Part shown: piece by piece, positions 48,626 to 58,400 of the stretch
Layout: the number at the start of each line of letters is the position of its first letter
Numbering within the stretch: the first letter of the stretch is position 1
From: Flavobacteriaceae bacterium
Lineage (GTDB): Bacteria > Bacteroidota > Bacteroidia > Flavobacteriales > Flavobacteriaceae
Direction: 5' to 3'
Length of the DNA stretch: 64,000 nucleotides
Assembly: GCA_002862805.1 (NCBI GenBank)
Contig: PKEA01000071.1
Span: 1 to 64,000, forward strand
The notes under the pieces: generated by a model
The model's database searches: none
What the model saw: the letters and a program-made list of their open reading frames with translations, nothing else
Told to the model about the DNA's origin: nothing
Program-made: the position numbers and the translations under genes

Positions 48626-49049
48626 AATTGTAAATTCTTAGACTTGTAGAGTTTATTTTTTCAACTCTATATTTTTTCATTGAATATTGTTGTCCTTCTG
48701 CCTGACCGTTAAAAAAACTATACTGAGCACTATCACAAGAACATAAAGCCTTAATACCGTTTATAGACATAGTAGAACAACTACTTAAAGCTTGATTAGG
48801 ACATGCAGCTTCATATGCAACATAATTTTCATTACCAGTATTAAAAACAAAAATTCCTCTAATGCCAGCTCCTGCAGTATTAACATAAATAGCATTTGCT
48901 GTGTATAATACCTGACTATATTGAGGTAAATTTAAATTTAATGTAGTTGAAAAGCTATAATTTGGCAGATAAGGGTTGTTGTTGTCAAAAGAATCTTCAC
49001 TACAGCCAAATAAAAGAGGCAATAAAATAAGTAATAAGTGTTTTTTCAT
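48624..49049 (-). CDS. degenerate Rieske-like lipoprotein
   Basis: A 141-residue lipoprotein with lipobox FGC (cysteine at 16). The core resembles a Rieske domain, with the first cluster-loop region YEAACPNQ (C83, then N85 where a ligand His is expected) and the second LCSCDSAQYSFFNGQAEG (C103, C105, with Asp/Ser where the second His would be). Cysteines at 83, 91, 103 and 105 are present but both ligand histidines are missing. A 2Fe-2S Rieske cluster is thus unlikely; the fold may be kept for another role. Confidence 0.6.
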   Translation of the reverse strand: MKKHLLLILLPLLFGCSEDSFDNNNPYLPNYSFSTTLNLNLPQYSQVLYTANAIYVNTAGAGIRGIFVFNTGNENYVAYEAACPNQALSSCSTMSINGIKALCSCDSAQYSFFNGQAEGQQYSMKKYRVEKINSTSLRIYN

Positions 49050-49117
49050 AATTACAAATTTAAATTAATTTTAATAAAGTAATTGAGATGCAGAATATAA
49101 TTTCAAAATTATTTTAG

Positions 49118-49153
49118 TATCTTTGTTACAAGGAATCCCATTTATGTGGGATT
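49118..49153 (+). promoter_or_regulatory. greA promoter -7 element and leader hairpin
   Basis: TATCTTTG (49118-49125) is a full -7 match. Directly after the predicted start, GAATCCCA-TTTA-TGGGATTC-like arms (49133-49153) form a stable hairpin followed by TTTCTATTTTT, which looks like an attenuator or leader terminator before ATG 49181. Confidence 0.5.
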
Positions 49154-49180
49154 CTTTCTATTTTTATAAACGATGAAGTT

Positions 49181-49657
49181 ATGAGTAAAGTATCATATTA
49201 TACGGCAGAAGGGTTAAAAAAATTAAGAGATGAATTAGATCACTTAAAAAGTATTGAGCGCCCTAAAGCTTCACAGGATATTGCAGACGCAAGAGACAAA
49301 GGTGATTTGTCTGAAAATGCAGAGTACGACGCAGCAAAGGAAGCACAAGGGTTATTGGAGATGAAAATTTCTAAAATGGAAGAAGTTGTGGCTAATGCAA
49401 GATTAATTGATGAATCGCAATTGGATCTTTCAAAAGTTCTTGTTTTGTCAACGGTTAAAATTAAAAATCAAGTTAACGGTATGGAAATGATCTATACTTT
49501 AGTTGCTGAAAGTGAAGCGGATTTAAAAACAGGGAAAATCTCTGTAACTTCTCCTATTGGAAAAGGTTTGTTAGGAAAAAGTGTTGGAGATGTTGCTGAA
49601 ATAAGTGTTCCAAATGGAGTTATTAAGTTTGATATTGTTGAAATTACAAGAAACTAA
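49181..49657 (+). CDS. greA: transcription elongation factor GreA
   Basis: A 158-residue factor that rescues backtracked RNA polymerase. The N-terminal coiled coil (about 1-75) contains YTAEGLKKLRDELDHLK and the tip acidic pair in DARDKGDLSENAEYDAAKE; the C-terminal FKBP-like domain contains SEADLKTGKISVTSPIGKGLLGKSVGD. The HIT-family gene starts 3 bp after the stop. A hairpin in the leader might regulate it. Confidence 0.97.
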   Translation: MSKVSYYTAEGLKKLRDELDHLKSIERPKASQDIADARDKGDLSENAEYDAAKEAQGLLEMKISKMEEVVANARLIDESQLDLSKVLVLSTVKIKNQVNGMEMIYTLVAESEADLKTGKISVTSPIGKGLLGKSVGDVAEISVPNGVIKFDIVEITRN

Positions 49658-49660
49658 ATT

Positions 49661-50050
49661 ATGGCAAGTATTTTTACTAAAATTGTAAACGGAGAAATCC
49701 CATGTTATAAAATTGCTGAAGATGAAAATTTTCTAGCTTTTTTAGACGTAAACCCTAATGCAAAAGGGCATGCACTTTGTATTCCAAAACAAGAAATCAA
49801 TAAGATTTTTGATATGGAAGAAGATTTGTACATGGGTTTAATGGCTTTTTCTAGAAAAGTAGCAAAAGCACTTGAAAAAACAATTGAATGTAAAAGAATT
49901 GGTGTTGCTGTTGTAGGTTTAGAAGTGCCACACGTTCATGTTCATTTAATTCCACTACAAGATATGGATGATATGCGTTTTCAGCGAAAAGTAACACTTA
50001 AAACTGAAGAATTTGAAGATATCGCAAATAGAATAGCAGAAAATATGTAA
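49661..50050 (+). CDS. HIT family protein
   Basis: A 129-residue histidine-triad nucleotide hydrolase. The HVHVHLIPL triad (about 105-113) carries the nucleophilic histidine, with FLDVNPNAKGHALCIPKQE upstream. It acts on AMP-linked dinucleotides or adenylated intermediates. It is co-transcribed with greA (3-bp gap) and followed by a terminator. Confidence 0.95.
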   Translation: MASIFTKIVNGEIPCYKIAEDENFLAFLDVNPNAKGHALCIPKQEINKIFDMEEDLYMGLMAFSRKVAKALEKTIECKRIGVAVVGLEVPHVHVHLIPLQDMDDMRFQRKVTLKTEEFEDIANRIAENM

Positions 50051-50054
50051 CTTA

Positions 50055-50080
50055 AATCCTGAAATTTTTCAGGATTTTTT
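50055..50080 (+). terminator. intrinsic terminator of greA-HIT
   Basis: AATCCTGAAA and TTTCAGGATT pair around TTT, followed by a T-run. Confidence 0.88.
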
Positions 50081-50093
50081 ATTTTAATCAATT

Positions 50094-51452
50094 ATGGAAA
50101 CTATTTTTAAAAGACAACAAGATTTTTTTAATACTAATCAAACAAAAAATATTGAGTTTAGAAAAAAGCAATTAAAAAAATTAAAAACTGTTTTGTTAAA
50201 CAATAATTCCTTGCTAAATGAGGCTATTTTTAAAGATTTTAAAAAATCAGCTTTTGAAAATTATACCACAGAAATTAGCTTGCTTATTCATGAGATTGAC
50301 TTGGCGTTAAGTGGTTTGTCTTCTTGGTCAAAAAGAAAAAAGGTAGCAACAAATTTCGCAAATTTCCCTGCTAAATCATATATTATACCAGAACCTTTAG
50401 GTACAGTCTTAGTAATAGGTGCTTGGAATTACCCTATTCAATTGTCTATTGCGCCTGTAATTGCTGCTATTGCTGCAGGAAACACCATTGTTTTAAAACC
50501 AAGCGAGATAGCTTCTCACGTAAGTAAAGCCTTAGCAAAATTGATAAATTTTAACTTTGAAGAAAATTATTTTCATGTGGTTGAAGGCGGAATAGCTGAA
50601 ACTACAGAATTATTACATTTTAAATTCGATAAAATATTTTTTACAGGAAGTTCAACTGTTGGTAAAATTGTATATCAGGCTGCTGCAAAAAATTTAATTC
50701 CAGTTACTTTAGAGTTAGGTGGAAAAAGCCCAACAATTGTAGCTAAAGATGCTAATTTAAAGATGGCTGTAAAACGTATTGTTTGGGCAAAATTTTTAAA
50801 TGCAGGTCAAACCTGCATTGCTCCAGATTATATTTTTGTAGATGAATCTATTGAAAAGCACTTTTTAGAATTATTAAAACTAGAAATTGTAAAAGCCAAT
50901 TATAGTATACAAAATGATAATTATGTTCAAATTATTAACGATAAAAATGTGCAACGTTTGACAAGGTTAATTAATACAGATAAAGTTTTTTTTGGAGGAC
51001 AAGTACATGAAAAAGAACGACTTATTGAGCCTACAGTAATGCATAATTGTACGTTTAATGATCTAGTTATGCAAGAAGAAATTTTTGGACCTATATTGCC
51101 AGTGATTAAGTATACAAATATTAATGAAGTAATAGTAAAGATTAAATCTTTGCCAAAACCATTATCTTGTTATGTTTTTACAGAGAGTAATTCAGTTAAA
51201 AATACTGTTTTAAATGAAATTTCCTTTGGAGGAGGGGCCGTTAATGATGCTATTATGCATATTTCTAATTCTAATTTACCTTTTGGAGGAGTTGGAAATA
51301 GTGGTATGGGAAGTTATCATAGTAAATATGGTTTTGATACTTTTTCTCATTATAAAAGTATTTTAGACAAACCTACTTGGCTAGAGTTTAATTTTAAATA
51401 TTCACCTTATACTAATTTAAAGAAGAAGCTTATAAAGTTATTGTTAGGTTAA
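50094..51452 (+). CDS. aldehyde dehydrogenase (class 3-like)
   Basis: A 452-residue NAD(P)-dependent enzyme. Motifs in order: GAWNYPIQLSIAPVIAAIAAGNTIVLKPSE, FFTGSSTVGKIVYQAAA, the catalytic glutamate in TLELGGKSPTIV, and the catalytic cysteine in NAGQTCIAPDY. The tail (PFGGVGNSGMGSYHSKYGFDTFSHYK) and length match the short class 3 family. It oxidises aliphatic or aromatic aldehydes, the exact substrate unknown. Its end overlaps the orphan kinase gene by 4 bp, tail to tail. Confidence 0.94.
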   Translation: METIFKRQQDFFNTNQTKNIEFRKKQLKKLKTVLLNNNSLLNEAIFKDFKKSAFENYTTEISLLIHEIDLALSGLSSWSKRKKVATNFANFPAKSYIIPEPLGTVLVIGAWNYPIQLSIAPVIAAIAAGNTIVLKPSEIASHVSKALAKLINFNFEENYFHVVEGGIAETTELLHFKFDKIFFTGSSTVGKIVYQAAAKNLIPVTLELGGKSPTIVAKDANLKMAVKRIVWAKFLNAGQTCIAPDYIFVDESIEKHFLELLKLEIVKANYSIQNDNYVQIINDKNVQRLTRLINTDKVFFGGQVHEKERLIEPTVMHNCTFNDLVMQEEIFGPILPVIKYTNINEVIVKIKSLPKPLSCYVFTESNSVKNTVLNEISFGGGAVNDAIMHISNSNLPFGGVGNSGMGSYHSKYGFDTFSHYKSILDKPTWLEFNFKYSPYTNLKKKLIKLLLG

Positions 51453-52597
51453 GGTTTTTTAAAACTTAACTGCATAGTAGTGCCTTTTCCAATTTCAGAT
51501 TGAGCTACTTTTATTCTTCCTTTATGGTATTCTTGTACAATTCTTTTGGTTAAAGACAAACCTAATCCCCAACCTCTTTTTTTGGTTGTAAAGCCAGGTT
51601 CAAATACTTTGTTGAATTGATTTTTTGGAATTCCTTTGCCAGAATCTTTAATTCTAAGTTTTACTATATTATTTGATTCTTCAATTGTTATATCTAATTT
51701 TCCTTTTCCTTTCATTGCGTCAATTGCATTTTTAACTAAATTTTCAATAGTCCAACTGTGTAAGGCTGGGTTCAATTCAATGTAAATAGGTTCTTTAGGA
51801 ACTTTAATAGTGAAAACAACTTGTTTTGATGTTCTAGATTTTAAATATTCAATTGAATTCAAAGTTTCTTCAATAAAATCTTTTTTCTCTAATATAGGTT
51901 CCGAACCAATTTTAGAAAAACGATCGGTTATTGTTTGTAATCGGTTAATATCTTTTTCAATTTCAGATAACGTACTTTCTTCTATGTTTTCCATTTTTAA
52001 GAGTTCAAGCCAGCCGATTAATGAAGATAAAGGAGTTCCTATTTGATGAGCCGTTTCTTTTGCCATTCCTGCCCATAATTTATTTTGAGTTGCCATTTTT
52101 GTAGCTCTGTAAAAGTTATAAACAACAGCTCCAAATAAAATAATGATTAACAAAAGTGCAATAGGATAGTATTTTAATTTATTTAATAATGAAGAATTGC
52201 CATAATAAAGCAACTGGTAATTATTTTCAGAAAGCTCCATTTTAATAGGTTCATTTTCTGTTTTTAATGTTTTTAACAAGTTAGATAAGGCAATACTGTC
52301 TGCTTGAACTTCTTCATCAATATTGTTAGAATTGATTATTTTATTTTCGCTATTTGTTAGAATCATTGGACTTGATGAGTTCGCGCTAATTATCTGAAGA
52401 GGTAATTCTACTTCGGTATTTTCATTAGCATTTACTAATGTTTTTTGTGCAGTTGCCCACAATTCCATTTTGGTTCTTTCTTCAACTTTAAAAATTTGAA
52501 AAAAGTTATAGGTATTCCATAAAATTAGAATAACAATAAAAAAAGAGGCTAATATGATGAACCAACGTGAAATATTTCGCTTTTCGGAAAACTGCAT
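51449..52597 (-). CDS. orphan sensor histidine kinase with periplasmic sensor domain
   Basis: A 382-residue kinase. Spans at about 12-29 and 144-163 enclose a periplasmic domain of roughly 110 residues. There is no HAMP. The phospho-acceptor H184 lies in AKETAHQIGTPLSSLIGWLE, the HQIGTPL variant frequent in Bacteroidota kinases. The HATPase domain has WTIENLVKNAIDAM, KDSGKGIPKNQFNKVFEPGF and RGWGLGLSLTKRIV. No response regulator is adjacent. The stimulus is unknown. Confidence 0.9.
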   Translation of the reverse strand: MQFSEKRNISRWFIILASFFIVILILWNTYNFFQIFKVEERTKMELWATAQKTLVNANENTEVELPLQIISANSSSPMILTNSENKIINSNNIDEEVQADSIALSNLLKTLKTENEPIKMELSENNYQLLYYGNSSLLNKLKYYPIALLLIIILFGAVVYNFYRATKMATQNKLWAGMAKETAHQIGTPLSSLIGWLELLKMENIEESTLSEIEKDINRLQTITDRFSKIGSEPILEKKDFIEETLNSIEYLKSRTSKQVVFTIKVPKEPIYIELNPALHSWTIENLVKNAIDAMKGKGKLDITIEESNNIVKLRIKDSGKGIPKNQFNKVFEPGFTTKKRGWGLGLSLTKRIVQEYHKGRIKVAQSEIGKGTTMQLSFKKP

Positions 52598-52690
52598 AAA
52601 TAGAATTTGTTAGTAAAAATACTAAAATTGTATCAACTTATACGCTTCTAAATTATTTCAAAAAAGTATCTTTGTAAAAACTTTATTAAC

Positions 52691-53566
52691 ATGTTGTCAA
52701 TCAATCCAAAAGAAATAGAACCAGCAAAACTGCAAAGTTATTTGCAAAGTGCAGTTGCACCAAGACCTATTGCGTTTGCTAGTACACTTGATGAAAATGG
52801 TACGCCAAATTTATCTCCTTTTAGTTTTTTTAATGTATTCAGTTCAAATCCACCTATATTGATATTTTCTCCTGCAAGAAGGGTTAGAAATAATACAGTT
52901 AAACATACATTAATAAATGTTCAGAATACAAAAGAAGTTGTAATAAACATAGTTAATTATGATATTGTACAACAAATGTCTCTTTCAAGTACAGAATATC
53001 CAGATGGCGTAAATGAATTTGAAAAGTCAGGGTTAACAATGGTTGCTTCAGATGTTGTAAAACCATTTAGAGTTGCTGAAAGTCCGGTTCAGTTTGAATG
53101 CAAGGTAAACGATATTATTGCGCTTGGGAATCAAGGTGGAGCAGGGAATTTGGTTATTTGTGAAGTAGTTAAAATACATATTCATGAAGCGGTTTTAGAT
53201 GCTAATGGTATGATTGATCAACATAAAATTGATTTGGTTGCAAGAATGGGTGCCAACTGGTACTCTCGTTCAAATGTAGGTATGTTTGAGGTTGAAAAAC
53301 CATTATCTACTTTAGGAATTGGAGTTGATAATGTTCCAGATTTTGTAAAACAAAGCTCAATCTTTAATGGTAATGATTTAGGGAAGTTAGGAAATATTGA
53401 AGCTATTCCTACAGAAGAAGAAATTGCTATATTTGTAAAAGAAAATTTTGAGATAAAAGGAATTTTAAGTGCTGATGATGCTCAAAAGCAATTGAAAAAA
53501 GCAAAAGAATATTTAGATAATAACGAAGTGCTAACCGCTTGGAAAGTGCTTTTAGCAAAACAATAA
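52691..53566 (+). CDS. flavin reductase family protein
   Basis: A 291-residue FMN-binding split-barrel protein. Motifs: AVAPRPIAFASTLDENGTPN, SPFSFFNVFSSNPPILIFSPARR, and FECKVNDIIALGNQGGAGNLVICEVVKIHI, as in the flavin reductase/DIM6-like family. The long C-terminal tail (about 220-291, ending LTAWKVLLAKQ) extends beyond the usual domain. It may reduce free flavin for a partner oxygenase that is not encoded here. DUF3127 follows after 12 bp. Confidence 0.88.
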   Translation: MLSINPKEIEPAKLQSYLQSAVAPRPIAFASTLDENGTPNLSPFSFFNVFSSNPPILIFSPARRVRNNTVKHTLINVQNTKEVVINIVNYDIVQQMSLSSTEYPDGVNEFEKSGLTMVASDVVKPFRVAESPVQFECKVNDIIALGNQGGAGNLVICEVVKIHIHEAVLDANGMIDQHKIDLVARMGANWYSRSNVGMFEVEKPLSTLGIGVDNVPDFVKQSSIFNGNDLGKLGNIEAIPTEEEIAIFVKENFEIKGILSADDAQKQLKKAKEYLDNNEVLTAWKVLLAKQ

Positions 53567-53578
53567 ATTAATAGTAAG

Positions 53579-53953
53579 ATGGAAGTAACAGGAAAGATTA
53601 AATTGATTAATGATGTACAACAAATTAGTGCTTCATTTAAGAAAAGAGAATTAGTAGTGACTACTGAAGAGCAATATCCTCAAATGATAATGATTGAGTT
53701 TACTCAAGATAAATGTGATTTATTAAACAATTATAATGTTGGGGAACCAGTTAAAGTCTCAATTAACTTAAGAGGAAGAGAATGGATTAATCCACAAGGT
53801 GAAGCGAAGTATTTCAACTCTATTCAAGGATGGAGAATTGAAAAATTAGCAGCGCAAGCGCCTTCAGGAAATGTACCGCCAATGCCAGCTGCTGATGCTT
53901 TTGAACCAGCAACTAATTTTAATGAAGAAGAACACGACGATTTACCTTTCTAA
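53579..53953 (+). CDS. DUF3127 protein with SSB-like acidic tail
   Basis: A 124-residue protein whose core (about 1-95) reads VTGKIKLINDVQQISASFKK, MIMIEFTQDKCDLLNNYNVG and VSINLRGREWINPQGEAKY, fitting the DUF3127 family and an OB-fold (inference). The linker (97-115) is Ala/Pro-rich, and the last residues are EEEHDDLPF. Single-stranded DNA-binding proteins end in DDDIPF, a tail that recruits replication and repair enzymes, so the layout of core, flexible linker and tip mimics SSB. It is coupled to the flavin reductase by 12 bp. Confidence 0.85.
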   Translation: MEVTGKIKLINDVQQISASFKKRELVVTTEEQYPQMIMIEFTQDKCDLLNNYNVGEPVKVSINLRGREWINPQGEAKYFNSIQGWRIEKLAAQAPSGNVPPMPAADAFEPATNFNEEEHDDLPF

Positions 53954-53975
53954 TATTTAGAAGTTTTAATTTAGA

Positions 53976-54017
53976 AGTCAGAAATTTGATGTTTATTAAT
54001 TTTCTGACTTTTTTTGT
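53976..54017 (+). terminator. intrinsic terminator
   Basis: AAGTCAGAAA and TTTCTGACTT pair around a 19-base AT-rich loop, ending in a T-run. It lies between DUF3127 and aat. Confidence 0.75.
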
Positions 54018-54051
54018 AGTTATTTTTTGAAATTGTCATTGAAATTGAAAA

Positions 54052-54687
54052 ATGTATTTCCTAACTAAAGAACTTTATTTTCCACCTGTAGAAGAAACTT
54101 CACCTGAAGGCATTTTGGCTGTTGGCGGAGATTTGTCGCCAGAGCGGTTAATGTTGGCTTATAAAAGCGGTATTTTTCCTTGGTTTGAAGATGATGAACC
54201 TATTTTATGGTGGTCTCCAGAAGAACGCATGGTATTGTTTTTCGATGATTTGAAAATTTCAAAAAGCATGCGTAGTATTTTAAAGAAAAATGAATTTAAA
54301 ATTACTTTTAATAAAGACTTTAAAGCGGTAATTACCAATTGTCAACAAGCAAAAAGAGTTGGTCAAAACGGAACTTGGATTACCGATGACATGATAAATG
54401 CCTATTGTAAATTACATGAGTTAGGTTATGCAAAATCTGTAGAGGTTTGGAAGAACGAAGAACTCGTTGGTGGTTTATACGGAATAGACTTAGGTGATGT
54501 TTTTTGTGGTGAAAGTATGTTTTCTAAAGTTTCAAACGCTAGTAAAGTTGCTTTTATAACACTGGCTCAAAAGCTAGAAAAAGCAAATTATAAATTAATA
54601 GATTGCCAAGTGCATAATAGTCATTTAGAAAGTCTGGGTTGTGTAGAAATTAACCGTGAAGAGTTTATGGCAATTTTGAAGTTTTAA
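54052..54687 (+). CDS. aat: leucyl/phenylalanyl-tRNA--protein transferase
   Basis: A 211-residue transferase of the N-degron pathway. Motifs: FPPVEETSPEGILAVGGDLS, YKSGIFPWFEDDEPILWWSP, GTWITDDMINAYCKLHELGYA, GGLYGIDLGDVFCGESMFSK and a C-terminal LIDCQVHNSHLESLG. It adds Leu or Phe to N-terminal Lys/Arg for ClpAP degradation. It is monocistronic and convergent with the VF530 gene. Confidence 0.96.
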   Translation: MYFLTKELYFPPVEETSPEGILAVGGDLSPERLMLAYKSGIFPWFEDDEPILWWSPEERMVLFFDDLKISKSMRSILKKNEFKITFNKDFKAVITNCQQAKRVGQNGTWITDDMINAYCKLHELGYAKSVEVWKNEELVGGLYGIDLGDVFCGESMFSKVSNASKVAFITLAQKLEKANYKLIDCQVHNSHLESLGCVEINREEFMAILKF

Positions 54688-54692
54688 ATTAT

Positions 54693-54905
54693 TTAAAACT
54701 TCTTCAAACTTCTAATATACAATTCTTCTACTTTTTTTCTCGCCCAATCGGTTTTTCGTAAAAAAGTTAAACTCGATTTTACAGACGGATTCTCTTTAAA
54801 ACATTTTATGTTTATCAATTCTCCTAAAGTATCAAATCCGTAAAAGTCGACCAGTTGTTCTACAATAGTTTTTAAAGATTTTCCGTGTAATGGATCGTTA
54901 CTCAT
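54693..54905 (-). CDS. VF530-family DNA-binding protein
   Basis: A 70-residue protein. I start at ATG 54905 ([23 protein letters not shown]) because that is the conserved VF530 start; a longer upstream frame overlaps tag. The conserved [20 protein letters not shown] and [18 protein letters not shown] are present. The family binds DNA; its role is unclear. It starts 1 bp after tag, so the two share a message. Confidence 0.93.
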   Translation of the reverse strand: MSNDPLHGKSLKTIVEQLVDFYGFDTLGELINIKCFKENPSVKSSLTFLRKTDWARKKVEELYIRSLKKF

Positions 54906-54906
54906 T

Positions 54907-55470
54907 TTAATTATTTTTTCGGGTGAAACAATCCACAACATGGTCGTTTACCATTCCTGTGGCTTGCATGTGTGCGTAAATTACAGTTGAACCTACAAAC
55001 TTGAAACCGCGTTTTTTTAAATCTTTACTCAACGCATCTGAAAGTGGAGTAGTTGCTGGAACATCTTTTAAAGTTTGTGGTTTGTTGTCAATAGGTTTTC
55101 CATCAACAAAAGCCCAAATGTATTTTGAAAAACTTCCAAATTCTTCCTGTATTTTTATAAACGCTTGCGCATTGCTTACCGCAGATTTTATTTTCAACTG
55201 ATTTCTAATGATTCCGGTGTCTTCAATTAAAATATGAAGTTTCTTATCGTTATAAGCAGCAACTTTCTTTACATCAAATTGATCAAAAGCTTTTCTAAAA
55301 TTCTCTCTTTTTTTAAGAATGGTATGCCAGCTTAGACCTGCTTGAAATGTTTCTAAAATTAGAAATTCAAATAACGTTGCATCGTTATAAACAGGTTTTC
55401 CCCATTCGTTATCATGATAATTTCTATATAAATCATCTTTTTCGCACCAAGCACATCTGTTTTTATTCAT
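54907..55470 (-). CDS. tag: DNA-3-methyladenine glycosylase I
   Basis: A 187-residue repair glycosylase. From ATG 55470 it begins [20 protein letters not shown]; the zinc-binding Cys and His residues are in CAWC and the C-terminal [17 protein letters not shown]. The core blocks are [20 protein letters not shown] and [17 protein letters not shown]. It removes 3-methyladenine from DNA. The start lies 4 bp after the TraB/GumN stop; a start 3 bp earlier (55473) is equally possible. Confidence 0.95.
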   Translation of the reverse strand: MNKNRCAWCEKDDLYRNYHDNEWGKPVYNDATLFEFLILETFQAGLSWHTILKKRENFRKAFDQFDVKKVAAYNDKKLHILIEDTGIIRNQLKIKSAVSNAQAFIKIQEEFGSFSKYIWAFVDGKPIDNKPQTLKDVPATTPLSDALSKDLKKRGFKFVGSTVIYAHMQATGMVNDHVVDCFTRKNN

Positions 55471-55474
55471 CATA

Positions 55475-58400
55475 CTAATATTCTTCATATTCTTCAACAT
55501 ATTCTAAAGCATCACTTAGTTTTCCATGTGTTACTCTTATGTGGTCTTCATTTAAAGATTCGTCAATTTTCTTTTTTATAATTTCATCAATTTCATCTTC
55601 TTCTAAATAACTTTGATCGCCCAAAACCTGAAAAGCATTTGTAACTAAATTATCATTATTGGTAACAAAAGCAATTCCGGTAATTTTTTCTTTATTGTAA
55701 TTATAAGAATCGTTGCTAATTGATGTTTTTTTGAAGAAGTAGTATTTAATATCAGTGCTATTAAATCTCATTTTCTTAGTTGAATAAATTGACAAAGAAT
55801 CTTTTTTAGGATCAATACTTTCAAAATAGTTTATGGCAGATTTTGCAATATCTTCACTATTAAAGTTATTAATTAACTCTCTTTGCTTTGTATGATAAAG
55901 CATTTGAATTCCTCTAAATTTAATTTTCGGATTTGCTAGAATCTTTAAAGCTAACGAATTTTCAATATGCTTGTCATTTTTTAACTGAAGTTTTGCAATT
56001 GCTAAATCTATTTCATCAATTTCTAAATCTCTTGCTTTATTAAACAATTCTGCAATTGTTTTTTCTTTTTTAAATGAATATAATATGTTTAAATAATCTT
56101 CTAAGTCAGATGTAGGTGCATAGTTGTCATAAGAGTTTTCATCTTCATTTTTAATTAACTGTTTGTTTTTCCAACTGGTAAGTCTTTTTACTTCTAATTT
56201 TGCATTGGTTAAAAGCATTTTTTTGAATGACTTTAGTTTTTTAGAGTTTACCATTTCATTGCTAATTAATTGATTTGTAAATTCAATTATTGGACTATGG
56301 TATTCTTGTATGCTATAAAATTGAAATATATCTGGAAATAAAACTTGACTATTTTCTAAATCAGTTTCAAAATAGTTAAATAATCCTTTTATCTCATAAC
56401 TATTGTCTGATATGGGTAAATCGTATTCTAAAAGCGACAAAATCTTTTTGTAAGCTTCTTTGCTTTCTTGAAAAGTTAATGCTCTTAAAACAGATAATTG
56501 TAATACTGTATTTACGTTTGGTTTCTTGTAAACGCTCTCTAAAAACGGAATTACTTTTGGAGATTTTACTCTTCCTAATTTTTCATATAAGTCACCTAAA
56601 ATTTCAGTTTCGTCATTGTTGAATTTAAAATTAGATAAGAAATATTGAAATTTTTGTAAATCTTGTTCTTTTAAAGTCAAATAATGGATAGATTTTAGAG
56701 CTGAAAATCTAATGCTATCATGTGAACTCATGGCGTCGTTCATGAAAACTTCCAGTTTATTGTCAAAAACACTGTTTTTATAAACTGTATCTAAAAGTGT
56801 AAAAGAATTAAATGTTTTTTCAATGAATGAATTTTCATTTTTATACTCCTTATTTACTAATGTTTTTAAAACATAAAAAGTTCCATCCCTAAAAACGGCT
56901 TTATACTTTATAGCTTGTTTTGAGTTTTCTTTTGAAACCAAAGCATTAAACGTACTAATTTTTGTTTTATAATCGGTTTCTATGTTTTCAGAAATAATAG
57001 TTAATTTTGGTTCGTTTTTTTTATTTCTAAAAACAATATCATCCCATCTTGAAGCTGCGAAATTAGAATGTGAATCATTATTCTCTATTACATCTAGTAC
57101 GCTTATATGTTCATTATCTTCATTAGTTTCTGTTGAATTTTTTCTGGTTATTAATTTTCTATAATTTTTCCAAATGGAATCAATACTAACCTCGCTTTCG
57201 TATTTGTGATATTGGTTGTAGTTTAATTCTATTAAATTTCCTGTAGAAGACAAGAATTCATAATTTTTATAAGTTGAAGTAAAGTAATTTTTTTTCTTAG
57301 TAGAATTATAATATTTCTTTTCAGTAATAAAATCTAAATGTTGGTTTTGTTTTTTTGGAATTTCTATTTTAAATTGAGCAACAGTGTCTTTGAAAGTTCT
57401 GTATTCTTCATTGTTTAATGTTGGTTTAAATAGGAATGAGTTGAAAAATTTATTGGTATTTTCTTTACTTGCATTTATTGTTCCAAGCAAATAGTATTTA
57501 TTTCCTTTCATTAATGTTTTTAATTCTATTTTCTTATCACCAATTGTTGATTTTGATGTAAAATAGAAATTCTCATTATTAAAATGAGTATTAGTTGAGT
57601 CTAAATTATGCTGATTGTAAAATTCATATTGAATTCTTTTTAATTCAAATTTTGAGTCTTCAAGGTTATAATTGTCTTGCAGTGTTTTTTCAATTAAGAC
57701 GTAATGAGCATCCTCTTTTTTATCATAGGCAACTATTTTCATATCGTCATTGCCTTTTAAGTCTGATTTGTTACCAGAAAAGCTATAGTATGCTGGAACT
57801 TGAACTTGGTAACTTCCTTTTAATGGATTAATTATTTCCCAAGAGTCACCGTTCTCTTTTAATGCTATTTTAGAATAAATTTCTTCTTCAAAAATGCGCA
57901 CGTATTCACCCTCGCCACCCATCATTACTGAGATAATTTCGATAGGAGTTATGTAATAACGGTAATGCTGTGCGTTTCCTGTTTTAGTTTTGTTTTTGAT
58001 GTCATAAACTAAATAATTTTTTTCAGTATATGATTTTTTCGAGATAATTTCTCCAGGTATATTTTCGTAGAATAAACTATCTAATGTTTTAGGGTTAAAG
58101 GTTTTGTTGTTTTTGTTTAAAAAATCGTTTAGATAAGTTCTTTTAAAGTTAATATAACCTCCATTTGCTAAATCTGGAGACTCTACATTCTTATCAGATT
58201 CTAAAACCACATCAAAAACTGGAAAAGTTATCATTCCATCTGCAGTAGTTTTTAGTTTCAGTTCTGGTTTTATAAAGTTGTCTTCTATTTTCTTTTTTAA
58301 TGCTTTCCCTTTTTCAGTATAATTATCAAAAATAGGAGTGACTTTGTATCCTTTTTCGCGAAGCATTTCAATTACCCCTTTTTTTCCTGGTAAATGAGCT

